NCBI GenBank assembly: GCA_030141605.1
Contig: JAQGDQ010000911.1
Coordinates: forward strand, 7,501-71,500
DNA from: Tubiluchus corallicola
Taxonomy: Eukaryota; Priapulida; Priapulimorpha; Priapulimorphida; Tubiluchidae
DNA: 64,000 nucleotides
Direction: 5' to 3'
This document shows, in pieces, positions 53,401 through 61,305 of this stretch. The notes under the pieces were generated by a model. That model ran no database searches and was not told the DNA's origin. It saw only the letters and a program-made list of their open reading frames with translations. Each line of letters begins with the position of its first letter. Position 1 is the first letter of the stretch. The position numbers and the translations under genes were made by a program.

Positions 53401-56294
53401 TGGCTTCATCGGGTTTTACCATAGTAAACTCTAGCAAACTGGCAAGTTGTTTAGAACCAAAAATATCAGCAATGTTATCTTTCAGTGACATATTACCACT
53501 TGTTGATACTACAACTGTTTTCTTTCTGTAAAAAGTAATTACTCATTATAAGGTTTTGCAAATCTCCATTTGCAGCGGATCTATACATCAAACGAAAGGT
53601 CTCAATCTAGTGTTGTGCAGTTGGTGGTTTATTTTTCGAATCGGGCCCACCGGGAGGAACAGCGGGCGAAAAACCTCCAAAAATGGCCATTTTTCGGCCG
53701 TTTAAAGCTTTTACATCTTCTCTTGACCAAACAGCATGTGGAAAAAATGTTCTAGCGGCGCCTGGTGGGTCTCACGGAAGGAGATATATACCTCTTTAGA
53801 AAGAGGAGGAACAGGGTTACACGATGATGTGGGCTATATTTTAGGACACGTCCAACAAAAGGAGTACTGACGAGTTAATTAGATGTTCTATTTTCGGCAA
53901 TTTTTGCTTAGAAAACTGCTGATGCAAAGCCATTGATGTGACGTCATCCATTATACTCTGCCTATAACCTTATAACTTTAATTCAGTAAAAGCTGCTACT
54001 GGCTTTGCATTATAAATGAGGACTATGTAGGATATTCGCGTATTTTGGATTATACGTGTCTTTATACGCAAAATTTTTTGTGGGGCCTTTGCTAGTCTAT
54101 ATATTAATTCTACTGGTATGTTATATATATATACATATATATATAAGATTCGAGGCTACAGCTCGGACGACGGTACCATTTGCAGCGATCTATACATCAA
54201 ACGAAACGTCTCGATCTAGTGTCGTGCCATTAGGGGTTTATTTTTCGAATCAGGCCCACCAGGAGGAACAGGGGGTGAAAAACCTCCAAAAATGGCCATT
54301 TTTTGGCAGTTTAAAACTTTTACATCTTCTTTTGACCAAACAGCATGTGGAAAAAACGTTCTAGCGGTGCCCGGTGGGTCTCACGGAAGGAGATATATAG
54401 TTCTTCAGAAAGAACAGGGTTACACGATGATGTGGGCTATATTTTAGGACAGGTCCACCGAGAGGAGTATCGACGAGTTAATTAGATGTTCTATTTTTGG
54501 CAATTTTCGCTTAGAAAACTGCTGATGCAAAGCCATTGATGTGACGTCATCCATTATACTCTGCCTATAACTTTAATTCAGTAAAAGCTGCTGCTGGCCT
54601 TGCGTTAGGAAAATAAACAAACACTATGTAGGATGTTCGCGCATTGTTGCTAATAAGTGGACTTATAAGCAAAATTTTTTGTGGGGCCTTTGCTAGTTTT
54701 AAATAATGTGTCAGTAGATGGCGGTGAGCTGGGGTTCCACAGTACAAACTCATCAATGGCGACACAAGACATTTCATAGACAAATTGTTAGTGGTGCATC
54801 GTAATTAATTCATTTAACATTGTCGACTTTTAATATAAGCTTGAATAGTTTGGTTACAATAGTAACAGATACACAAGATGTGTACGATTCATAACTACGA
54901 TTAAAGAGCGTTACAGTTTCTGGAAAATAACAAGCAATGCTGCCCTCTATTAAGCCTCGTTGCACCTAGTTGGTAAATGGATTAGTGACCATTGAAGAAA
55001 CTGCTTCTGGGTCATTATCTTTGCCATGCTGCCCTTGGCTTTTTGTTTCGATGAGAGAGATGCACACAAATCAGTGTCTCATCTTACACTTGAAGAGGAA
55101 GATTCCTGTCCCACCACACCAATTTAACAATAGCAGTAGACCAATGTTGAATTCTGGCTTGCAGTTCCTGTCTTACCACACGAATTTAACAATAGCAGTA
55201 GGCCAATGTTGAATTCTGGCTAGCAGTTCCCGTCCCACCACACCAGTTCAACAACAGCAGTAGGCCAATGTTGAATTCTGGCTTGCAGTTCCTGTCCCAC
55301 CACACCAGTTCAACAACAGCAGTAGGCCAATGTTGAATTCTGGCTTGCAGTTCCTGTCCCACCACACCAGTTCAACAACAGCAGTAGGCCAATGTTGAAT
55401 TCTGGCTTGCAGTTCCCATCCCACCACACCAGTTCAACAATAGCAGTAGGCCAATGTTGAATTCTGGCTTGCAGTACCTGTCCCACCACACCAGTTCAAC
55501 AACAGCAGTAGGCCAATGTTGAATTCTGGCTTGCAGTACCTGTCCCACCACACCAGTTCAACAACAGCAGTAGGCCAATGTTGAATTCCGGCTTGCAGCA
55601 CACGCTAAATTGTAAAAACACGTAATACAAACTATTAAAAAAATCAGCATACCCATTTTTGCACTGATTAGTACAAGAGATTCGGATTCCAGTGGAGATG
55701 ATACAATAAGCGTTAATAACATTCACCATCCTGGAAAATTCCTTTTTGGAGTTCTTAAGAAATTCCTTATGACGAACTGGCAGTTTGCCAAATAATTGTT
55801 GGACTGTCACTGTCATGCCTCTCTGCAACACATGCGAATAAACTGATACAACTAGCAGTACTTCGTAATTTTGTTAAGATCGTTATCGGGGTTCCCACAG
55901 AATTTCAAAGTAAATTTCCCCGATTTATCCCTGACCAAATATTGATTTTCCATGACCAAAATAACCAGAAATTGCATTACCAGCATGCGTATTCAAACAT
56001 TTTTGTATATGGACATTCATACCGCTATATAATGTGTCTGCACATTTGCACAGCACAAACAATTGTTCTTTTTTGCAATGGGCCTTCTCCTCTTTCCAGC
56101 TATACATTCCATCCGCTTTATTCTTCAAACTCTTCGAAACTTTTCAACAAAAATGGATACTTAGTTCAGGGCCGGCCTTATTTAATTGGAGGCCCTAGGC
56201 GAAGTGAATTTGGTGGCCCCAAATGAAGCAGAAAAGTAAATACGAAAAAAATAAAATAACGCAATTTACGAGAGAGAGAGAGAGAGAGAGGGGG

Positions 56295-56333
<39 letters not shown>

Positions 56334-59300
56334 GGGGGAGGGAGAGGGAGAGAGAGCGAGAGAGAGAGAGAGAGAGGGAGAGAGAGAGAGGAAGCAGTAT
56401 GTTCGCATAAAGCAAAAAAAATGTTACCTCGGCGTGAGGCCCCCCTGGAGGGTGAGGCCCTAGGCGGTTGCCTAGTTTGCGTATGCTTAAGGCCGGCCCT
56501 GCTTAGGTCCACGTGTGTAAGAACCCAAATAGTGGCCCATGCATTGGCAAAAATGGCTTCAATTAACAAAATTGGTTGGTTGTCAGTTAAACTTGTTGAA
56601 TTTGCAGCAAACTATGTTATGCTTCACTAAAACACGTTAAATCATAATCCACTTGTGCAATTACCAGTAGTGCTAACGAAATTACACTAATCACATTAAA
56701 TAAACTTCATTAATTCCAATCGAAAAGTTGAGGGTTTGCTTGTGCTTTAAGATTATTTACCTGCCTGGGACAAAGTTCTTGTCCAATGATACATCCATTA
56801 TGATCAAAGCGCAGCTTCGTTGCAATTGATGCGGACTCATGCCGTGTGGTAATAATCATATCACTAAAAAAATTTTAAGCTTTCACTAACATTAAACCAG
56901 CAGATCAATTTTAAACTTATTCTAGAATGATTAATCACAAATTAACAAACCGATTCATTTTCATTTGTAAATTAAAAACAATCCTTTACATAAATCGTAT
57001 CATCTTTTTCTAAGCTAGTCAAGTCCATGAAGAATGAAGCACTTTTAAAAGGAAAGGCAAAGTAAAGAGAAAGATTACAGTCAGCCCTCGTTAAACCGGA
57101 CTAATTGGGGGTGGGTGGTCCGGTTTAGCCGATTGTCCGATTTATCCGATATGCCTATATACGGTCTATATTATACAGGAATAATCACCTTAATAAGGCC
57201 TATATACATTGCACTATATACAATACTGTGTATTACTTTAAAATAGTTAACCTGTGAGGATAAAGAAATTATTGTACGTGTTGTGTTTAGCGCTCCGGCT
57301 CGGACGGAAATCGGTCAGTTTCCTTTACCACGGATGACGTCCGTCTTATCCGATATCCGGGCTAAAGGGGTCCGGTTTAACGAGGGTCGACTGTATTCAG
57401 TTCTTACTAGCATTAATTGTATGCACCAATATGAAAAAGTTTCTATACCTTAATGCACAGAGAGAACTTAAAGCTTCTCCACGGAAACCAAATGTCTCAA
57501 CACCAAATATGTCAGTGAATTCTTGCAGTTTTGAGGTATAGTGCTTCTTAGCTAAAAAATCATTAATTATTCATGAATGCAACTTAAAAATCTTTATTGT
57601 TCCAATGGATTAGTTCAAAAATTAAAAAATTCAAAACAGAAAATTATCATTTAAACACAACCATGTCACTAAAGTGCATACACTATAATTGTACACGTCT
57701 GTAGTCATAATCAACAAGACCACGAAGCAACTGGTAAGTAAGAATCAAGTCAGCTCGTTGCTGTCTAATGTAGAGAGGCTGAAGAGACAACATAAAAAGA
57801 CGTCTGTAGTCATAATCAACAAGACCACGAAGCAACTGGTAAGTAAGAATCAAGTCAGCTCGTTGATGTCTAATGTAGAGAGGCTGAAGAGACAACATAA
57901 AAAGACGTCTGTAGTCATAATCAACAAGACCACGAAGCAACTGGTAAGTAAGAATCAAGTCAGCTCGTTGATGTCTAATGTAGAGAGGCTGAAGAGTCAA
58001 CATAAAAAGACGTCTGTAGTCATAATCAACAAGACCACGAAGCAACTGGTAAGTAAGAATCAAGTCAGCTCGTTGATGTCTAATGTAGAGAGGCTGAAGA
58101 GACAACATAAAAAAACGTCTGTAGTCATAATCAACAAGACCACGAAGCAACTGGTAAGTAAGAATTAAGTCAGCTCATTGATGTCTAATGTAGAGAGGCT
58201 GAAGAGTCAACATAAAAAGACGTCTGTAGTCATAATCAACAAGACCACGAAGCAACTGGTAAGTAAGAATCAAGTCAGCTCGTTGATGTCTAATGTAGAG
58301 AGGCTGAAGAGACAACATAAAAAAACGTCTGTAGTCATAATCAACAAGGCCACGAAGCAACTGGTAAGTAAGAATCAAGTCAGCTCGTTGACGTCTAATG
58401 TAGAGAGGCTGAAGAGACAACATAAAAAAACGTCTGTAGTCATAATCAACAAGGCCACGAAGCAACTGGTAAGTAAGAATCAAGTCAGCTCGTTGATGTC
58501 TAATGTAAAGAGGCTGAAGAGACAACATAAAAAAACGTCTGTAGTCATAATCAACAAGGCCACGAAGCAACTGGTAAGTAAGAATCAAGTCAGCTCGTTG
58601 ACGTCTAATGTAGAGAGGCTGAAGAGACAACATAAAAAAACGTCTGTAGTCATAATCAACAAGACCACGAAGCAACTGGTAAGTAAGAATCAAGTCAGCT
58701 CATTGATGTCTAATGTAGAGAGGCTGAAGAGACAACATAAAAAAACGTCTGTAGTCATAATCAACAAGACCACGAAGCAACTTGTAAGTAAGAATCAAGT
58801 CAGCTGGTTGACATCTAATGTAGAGAGGCTGAAGAGACAACATAAAAAGACGTCTGTAGTCATAATCAACAATGCCACGAAGCAACTGGTAAGTAAGAAT
58901 CAAGTCAGCTGGTTGATGTCTAATGTAGAGAGGCTGAAGAGACAACATAAAAAAACGTCTGTAGTCATAATCAACAAGACCACGAAGCAACGGGTAAGTA
59001 AGAATCAAGTCAGCTGGTTGACGTCTAATAATAAGCTTATTGCTCCAATGGATTAGTTGAAAAATTAACAAATTCAAAACTGAAAATTATCATTTAAACA
59101 TGACCAAGTCACTAAACTGCATACACTATAAGCTTATTATTAGTTATACATAATAGTGCATGTGAAAGTCCTGTTTGAGGTTGCAGTTGAACACTTTGTA
59201 GAAAAACAATAAAACACTATACTACATATCTGCACAAAACTGAAAAGGGTTTATTAGACTACATACACATATGTAGAATGACTGCTACACTGAACACTGA

Positions 59301-61305
59301 GAACAAGAGTGCCCTGCACTGATCACTGAGAGTGAGACAGTAAGTGAGATGAGTATCACGACTGCTACACTGAGAGTGTGAGTTAGACAGGTGTGTAGCA
59401 CGACTAGCATGACTTCTGCACTGCAATGTGAGTGAGACAGTGACTAGAAACTAAATCCAGTCAGTATATATAGGTATAGGTAATTATGCAAACTTGGCTT
59501 CACAAAAACCATTACTGTAAAATAGGGAGAGATCCAGTGAATATGCATATTCACTGGACCGTACAATTATACTAGGGGTGAGTTTAGCTAGTAAAATGTA
59601 AAAGGATTAGTTAATAGATAGCAGCACCTAAAAATATACAGTTAGAATTACCACAGTGCATTTTTGTATAAAATGTATGTACGTATAAAAGATTAATACC
59701 TTAAAGATTAATGCGTTAAAATAGGTCACTGAATAAATATTGCTTAGGGCTGTAACGATACGCCTAAGTCACGATGCGATACATATCGCGATACTAACCT
59801 CATGATACGATACATACCACGATACATTTTCAGTCAACGTTTGCAGATTTTAATAAAAAAAGTAGATTAAATATACCAAAAAAAAGCTGTTGGTATATTA
59901 TATGTATATATTAGAGTCATTAAAAAATTTAAAAATTGGTAAGTGCTAAAATAATTCTACAAACTGTAAGATTTCTGTTTGTACTCTTGTATTATTTGCA
60001 TTGTAAGCCACCAGATATACAAAAATTTTCAATACTTTTTGATTTAAAATATCCTACTGTGTTTTCTAGTTCAGATTTGCTGCAAGCCATTTCAGAAACT
60101 TATAAGCAAAAACGTAAATCGCCTACTATGCATGATTCTAAACATATTGCGCTTTCAGCCGCTTTGCATTGGCTGGTTGCTAGCAGCAGGTCAGCCTGTG
60201 TCAAGGTCAAGTTTCCTATATGTACTGCGCTCACTGCACTGATTATTACGCTACAGCTGTAGCTTGAATTATTTCACGCTGTCTTTATCAGCGGACAGTC
60301 TAGATTGTGCTAAGTATCAATGATTCACATTATCCAGGCAGTTTAGTCTAGTGGTAATGCGTCTGCTTTCCGTCTGGGAGGTAGTGAGTTCGAACCAGAG
60401 GCCGGGTCATACCAAAGACTTTAAAAATGGTACCGCTTTGCCTTGCCTGATGCGTGGTATTTAGGGTAAAAGTGGGGTAATAATAGTCTCTGTTATGTAG
60501 TTGTAGGTTGTTATTTACAGTCGGCGATAATAGCTGTTTGAGCTAATGTTAATTGTTGACCCAAAAGCCGACTTTAAATAAAGATTATTATTATTATTAT
60601 TATTCATGCTGTTTTTATCAGAGGACAGTCTAGATTGCGCTAAATATCAATAATTCACATTATCGTGATACTGGTGCATTTTGGCGATACACGTATTGTT
60701 ACAAAAGATATCACGATTCATTGATGTATCGTTACAGGCCTAATATTGCTATAGTTACTCCACCTACTCAAAGCAGCAAAATTTTTAGATTCTACACCAC
60801 GGCCGTTATCTGCAACTTCCAAATTCTCCACACCATAATCCTTCAGTCGTATATCTATAATTAAGAAAGAAGCCAGAAGATTAAAGGAAGCCAAGTAAGA
60901 AATTTACACAATGATTACCACCCAAATTTACATAATTTACAAAAAGCAAGTTATTTTAAGATATATCTGTGCTTACAGTGTATTTTTTGCATTCGCATTT
61001 AGTACGCAGTAGCAGTACGTTACACTCATAAATAATCATTACATGATTGTAGTTGTTTACGTTTAGTAGGGCTAATTGTCTATTAAAAATTAGTGCCACA
61101 AACATGGTAATAAAACTCTAAAAAAACAATGCATTTTACCAACAATATTTGCGCCTGCATCCAAACTGTTTTCTAGTAATTCCTTGACTGCAGTAGATAA
61201 ATTGAGGATGACTTGACCAGAGCAAATACGATGCACGTCATTACGGTCTATGGGAGCAATCAATCCTAAACCATCACCATTTTCAATAATATCTTCTGGA
61301 TCCAT
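34936..61305 (-). CDS. PMS2: PMS2 mismatch-repair endonuclease, 16 exons
   Basis: MutL-homolog subunit that pairs with MLH1 and nicks DNA during mismatch repair. Exons on the minus strand: 61305-61140, 60854-60768, 57551-57449, 56863-56761, 55822-55653, 53525-53352, 52245-52146, 51368-51320, 50918-50883, 50517-50357, 48625-47613, 45730-45526, 43846-43716, 39463-39294, 37424-37282, 35034-34936. Phases agree throughout: 2910 nt, 969 residues (human about 860; the excess is in the linker). ATPase motifs: ENSLDAG (45-51), DNGRG (71-75), FGFRGEAL (105-112). Endonuclease motifs: [12 protein letters not shown] (807-818), QKLISP (829-834), ACR (919-921), CPHGRP (951-956). The linker carries a PCNA-binding motif, QRKIDAFF (425-432). 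Exons 8 and 9 have weak splice sites and are the least certain. Confidence 0.93.
35304..35620. repeat. Tandem duplication, about 157-bp period
   Basis: Two copies starting near 35304 and 35461 (each begins TTCTGAATGACCTTTTACAT), in PMS2 intron 15. Confidence 0.85.
35723..35871 (+). pseudogene. MADF-domain fragment interrupted by solo LTR
   Basis: The plus-strand frame reads [16 protein letters not shown] then HEDRNLAED, the first half of a MADF (Myb/SANT-like) DNA-binding domain. It has no in-frame ATG, and the LTR at 35872-36241 interrupts it. MADF proteins are also encoded by some Harbinger elements, so it may be transposon-derived. Confidence 0.55.
35872..36241 (-). mobile_element. Solo LTR with heat-shock elements (copy 3)
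   Basis: 370 bp, intact termini TGTTGTG and CACAACA, perfect 5-bp duplication AAGTC (35867-35871 and 36242-36246). TATA box at 36112-36118. Upstream on the element strand are a perfect heat-shock element at 36148-36160 (TTCTAGAACATTC on the plus strand), a second GAACATTCTAGA at about 36129-36140 and an extended array at 36187-36204. It lies in PMS2 intron 15. Confidence 0.9.
36248..36862. repeat. 51-bp minisatellite, about 12 copies
   Basis: Near-identical 51-bp units (core GATCGGGATAAGTGGTGAAG). The period is a multiple of three, so both strands show 17-residue repeat frames. It begins directly at the LTR target duplication. Confidence 0.95.
37157..37285. repeat. 45-bp tandem repeat containing the PMS2 exon 15 donor
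   Basis: Three units of 45 bp place GAAGAAG|GTATAC (minus strand) with donors at 37281, 37236 and 37191. Only the first joins the coding frame; use of the later two would add VYCPALNC and a stop. Confidence 0.9.
37282..37424 (-). CDS. PMS2: PMS2 exon 15
   Basis: Residues 890-937, [20 protein letters not shown] to [20 protein letters not shown], with the ACR metal-binding motif. The donor GAAGAAG|GTATAC is the first of three tandem copies. Confidence 0.96.
37549..37747 (+). mobile_element. LTR end and tRNA primer-binding-site-like sequence
   Basis: GCGTGTAACA at 37721-37730 is followed directly by TGGTGTCAGAAGTGGGA (37731-37747), which looks like the LTR-CA/TGG primer-binding-site junction of retrotransposons. 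AATAAA lies at 37668-37673. The LTR start is uncertain (TGTAACAATA near 37549 is a candidate). Confidence 0.45.
37764..38004 (+). repeat. 36-bp minisatellite, about 7 copies
   Basis: Units of 36 bp, in frame as a 12-residue repeat ([12 protein letters not shown]), just downstream of the primer-binding-site-like sequence. Confidence 0.92.
38189..38530 (+). mobile_element. tRNA-derived SINE
   Basis: The head has a polymerase III A box (TAGTCTAGTGGTAATGCG) and a B box (GAGTTCGATAG, mutated from GAGTTCGAACC in the copy at 60335). A shared body follows, then GACTTTAAATAAAGATT and a long (ATT)n tail. In PMS2 intron 14. Confidence 0.85.
38650..39072. mobile_element. hAT MITE, 423 bp
   Basis: Termini CAGGGGTGTGCAAATT and AATTTGCACACCCCTG are perfect inverted repeats flanked by a perfect 8-bp duplication TCTTATTG (38642-38649 and 39073-39080). 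In PMS2 intron 14. Confidence 0.95.
39294..39463 (-). CDS. PMS2: PMS2 exon 14
   Basis: Residues 833-889, [20 protein letters not shown] to GYWTFGKE. Acceptor TTTCTAG, donor G|GTCTGT, phase 1. Intron 13 upstream (4252 bp) is mostly the 33-bp satellite. Confidence 0.95.
39560..42915. repeat. 33-bp satellite, about 101 copies, in PMS2 intron 13
   Basis: Unit core TCATTAGCTATTGATGTTAT. Variant units with TTATTAGATGTTGATGTTAC recur at intervals of 9-15 units (for example near 40315, 40810, 41107 and 41405), indicating higher-order repeats. The period is a multiple of three, so frames of about 800 codons are open on both strands ([11 protein letters not shown] and [11 protein letters not shown] repeats). 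With PMS2 exons on both sides, these are not taken as genes. Confidence 0.95.
43109..43575. mobile_element. pogo/Tigger-type MITE, 467 bp
   Basis: Inverted termini CAGTCAACCTCGGGTATATG and the complement of CAGTCAACCTCGGATATAAG, flanked by TA dinucleotides, the usual Tc1/mariner-pogo target duplication. In PMS2 intron 13, next to the satellite. Confidence 0.85.
43716..43846 (-). CDS. PMS2: PMS2 exon 13 (endonuclease metal-binding motif)
   Basis: Residues 790-832, [20 protein letters not shown] then ASDEKYNFE: the full DQHA-x2-E-x4-E signature of latent MutL endonucleases. Ends within QKLI-SP. Donor AG|GTATTT, phase 2. Confidence 0.97.
44630..44890. repeat. Unclassified dispersed repeat (copy 2)
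   Basis: Reverse-complement copy of 29290-29570. In PMS2 intron 12. The rest of 43850-44630 shows nothing recognisable. Confidence 0.7.
44966..45339. mobile_element. pogo/Tigger-type MITE, family 2, copy a
   Basis: Termini AGTCAACCCTCGTTAAACCG and its inverted partner ending AACGAGGTTCGACTG, flanked by TA. Copies at 49901-50226 and 57078-57393. Confidence 0.88.
45526..45730 (-). CDS. PMS2: PMS2 exon 12
   Basis: Residues 721-789, [13 protein letters not shown] and [18 protein letters not shown] to FQKMQVIGQ, the start of the dimerisation/endonuclease domain. Donor CAA|GTAAGT, phase 0. A 29-bp tandem repeat abuts the acceptor. Confidence 0.94.
45742..45880. repeat. 29-bp tandem repeat at the PMS2 exon 12 acceptor
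   Basis: About five units (core CTAGTGATCCATGTCACAAA), starting some 12 bp from the splice acceptor of exon 12. Confidence 0.9.
45945..46333. mobile_element. hAT MITE, third copy (degraded)
   Basis: Same family as 10896-11293 (shared TACCAGAAAGCGAATTCGAA). The left terminus has turned into a G-run and no target duplication remains; right end GATGCCCACCCCTA. Confidence 0.75.
46524..46868. repeat. Unclassified dispersed repeat (copy 2)
   Basis: Inverted copy of 26668-27018, in PMS2 intron 11. 46870-47610 is AT-rich intron without other features. Confidence 0.7.
47613..48625 (-). CDS. PMS2: PMS2 exon 11 (linker)
   Basis: 1013 bp, residues 384-720: the Ser/Asp/Glu-rich disordered linker, as in the long linker exon of vertebrate PMS2. 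Contains the PIP box QRKIDAFF at 425-432 near its start. Acceptor TATTTTAG, donor AG|GTATGA, phase 2. Confidence 0.92.
48713..49815. mobile_element. pogo/Tigger-like element, copy B
   Basis: The right end (GAGTCTAATTAAGCGGCGCC) is the complement of the left end of copy A at 10655, and the bodies match (for example ACTCCGCATAATTGACTC-type sequence). No transposase. In PMS2 intron 10. Confidence 0.65.
49901..50226. mobile_element. pogo/Tigger-type MITE, family 2, copy b
   Basis: Termini CAGTCGACCCTCGTTAAACC and GTTTAACGAGGGTTGACTG flanked by TA (49899-49900, 50227-50228). In PMS2 intron 10. Confidence 0.92.
50357..50517 (-). CDS. PMS2: PMS2 exon 10
   Basis: Residues 330-383, [20 protein letters not shown] onward, the end of the conserved MutL N-terminal domain. 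Acceptor CTCTTCAG, donor CAG|GTATAA, phase 0. Confidence 0.94.
50883..50918 (-). CDS. PMS2: PMS2 exon 9 (tentative, 36-bp microexon)
   Basis: Encodes [11 protein letters not shown], completing the strand that precedes VDVNITPDK in MutL proteins. Weak acceptor TTTCAAAG, donor T|GTAATT, phase 1. Borders rest on homology and phase. Confidence 0.5.
51320..51368 (-). CDS. PMS2: PMS2 exon 8 (tentative, 49 bp)
   Basis: Encodes [16 protein letters not shown], matching the position of the family segment that contains YHM. Acceptor CAACAG, weak donor A|GTTATT, phase 1; an alternative donor AG|GTATAG lies 5 bp earlier but breaks the phase with exon 9. Confidence 0.5.
52146..52245 (-). CDS. PMS2: PMS2 exon 7
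   Basis: Residues 268-301, [20 protein letters not shown] and [13 protein letters not shown]. The acceptor CATCAG (not the nearer TTTCAG) restores the frame and the SGF motif. Donor AAG|GTGTCA, phase 0. Confidence 0.9.
52320..52985. repeat. Interstitial telomere-like TTAGGG array
   Basis: About 660 bp of TTAGGG repeats mixed with GGATTAGGATT and GACATGGATTAAGG variants; the second half is ordered in longer units. In PMS2 intron 6. Confidence 0.9.
53352..53525 (-). CDS. PMS2: PMS2 exon 6
   Basis: Residues 210-267, including [19 protein letters not shown]. Acceptor TTTTTACAG, donor AG|GTGAGA, phase 2. Confidence 0.92.
53570..54695. repeat. Direct duplication with about 608-bp spacing
   Basis: Two roughly 520-bp copies (from near 53570 and 54178) share long stretches such as CCTCCAAAAATGGCCATTTT and GATGTGACGTCATCCATTAT, separated by a TA microsatellite. 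A short related piece lies at 34520-34560, so this is probably a transposon. In PMS2 intron 5. Confidence 0.85.
55105..55600. repeat. 62-bp minisatellite, 8 copies
   Basis: Core GTAGGCCAATGTTGAATTCT. In PMS2 intron 5, close to the exon 5 donor. Confidence 0.95.
55653..55822 (-). CDS. PMS2: PMS2 exon 5
   Basis: Residues 154-209, [20 protein letters not shown] through [16 protein letters not shown], strongly conserved. Donor GG|GTATGC, phase 2. The 62-bp minisatellite begins about 50 bp downstream in intron 5. Confidence 0.96.
56167..56501. mobile_element. hAT-like MITE with GA microsatellite
   Basis: Inverted termini CAGGGCCGGCC and GGCCGGCCCTG, with an imperfect duplication (CTTAGTT and CTTAGGT). 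The interior holds an (AG)n tract at about 56268-56392. In PMS2 intron 4. Confidence 0.75.
56761..56863 (-). CDS. PMS2: PMS2 exon 4
   Basis: Residues 119-153, [20 protein letters not shown] then HNGCIIGQ. Donor CAG|GTAAAT, phase 0. Confidence 0.94.
57078..57393. mobile_element. pogo/Tigger-type MITE, family 2, copy c
   Basis: Termini CAGTCAGCCCTCGTTAAACC and GTTTAACGAGGGTCGACTG with TA on both sides. In PMS2 intron 3. Confidence 0.92.
57449..57551 (-). CDS. PMS2: PMS2 exon 3
   Basis: Residues 85-118, HYTSKLQEF through [18 protein letters not shown] (ATPase motif III). Donor AG|GTATAG, phase 2. Confidence 0.95.
57692..59028. repeat. 105-bp satellite, about 12.7 copies, in PMS2 intron 2
   Basis: Units of 105 bp (core CGAAGCAACTGGTAAGTAAG) differing at few sites. 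The period is a multiple of three and long frames are open on both strands; no domain is recognisable. The unit contains GGTAAGT, a perfect splice-donor match on the plus strand. Confidence 0.95.
59533..59558. repeat. 26-bp perfect palindrome
   Basis: The half-site TCCAGTGAATATG is followed at once by its complement. In PMS2 intron 2; 59030-59530 is otherwise unremarkable. Confidence 0.95.
59745..60742. mobile_element. hAT element, 998 bp, 8-bp TSD, beside PMS2 exon 2
   Basis: Termini TAGGGCTGTAACGATACG and CGTTACAGGCCTA with a perfect 8-bp duplication ATATTGCT (59737-59744, 60743-60750). No recognisable transposase. A SINE (60335-60602) is nested inside. The right end lies 17 bp beyond the second target-duplication base from the exon 2 donor. 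Confidence 0.9.
60335..60602 (+). mobile_element. tRNA-derived SINE with 62-bp flanking repeats
   Basis: A box TAGTCTAGTGGTAATGCG, B box GAGTTCGAACC, and a tail AAATAAAGATT plus (ATT)n. It is bracketed exactly by 62-bp direct repeats at 60273-60334 and 60603-60664 that differ at a handful of positions. Confidence 0.88.
60768..60854 (-). CDS. PMS2: PMS2 exon 2
   Basis: Residues 56-84, [20 protein letters not shown], containing ATPase motif II. The donor GTGG/GTAGG region (A|GTAGGT, phase 1) lies only 17 bp from a hAT insertion. Confidence 0.93.
61140..61305 (-). CDS. PMS2: PMS2 exon 1
   Basis: Residues 1-55. The start ATG is followed by a short acidic leader, then [20 protein letters not shown] and the ATP-binding ENSLDAG. 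Donor GTT G|GTAAAA, phase 1. Confidence 0.95.

Noticed and set aside
56223-56630. 135-codon Arg/Glu-rich frame and Ser/Leu-rich antisense frames
   Set aside because: Translation of an (AG)n microsatellite inside a MITE.
57683-59077. Several 125-292-codon frames on both strands
   Set aside because: By-products of the 105-bp satellite in PMS2 intron 2; no start context, domain or splice partner.
59936-60262. 108-codon frame inside the hAT element as a transposase remnant
   Set aside because: No hAT dimerisation or catalytic motif is recognisable.
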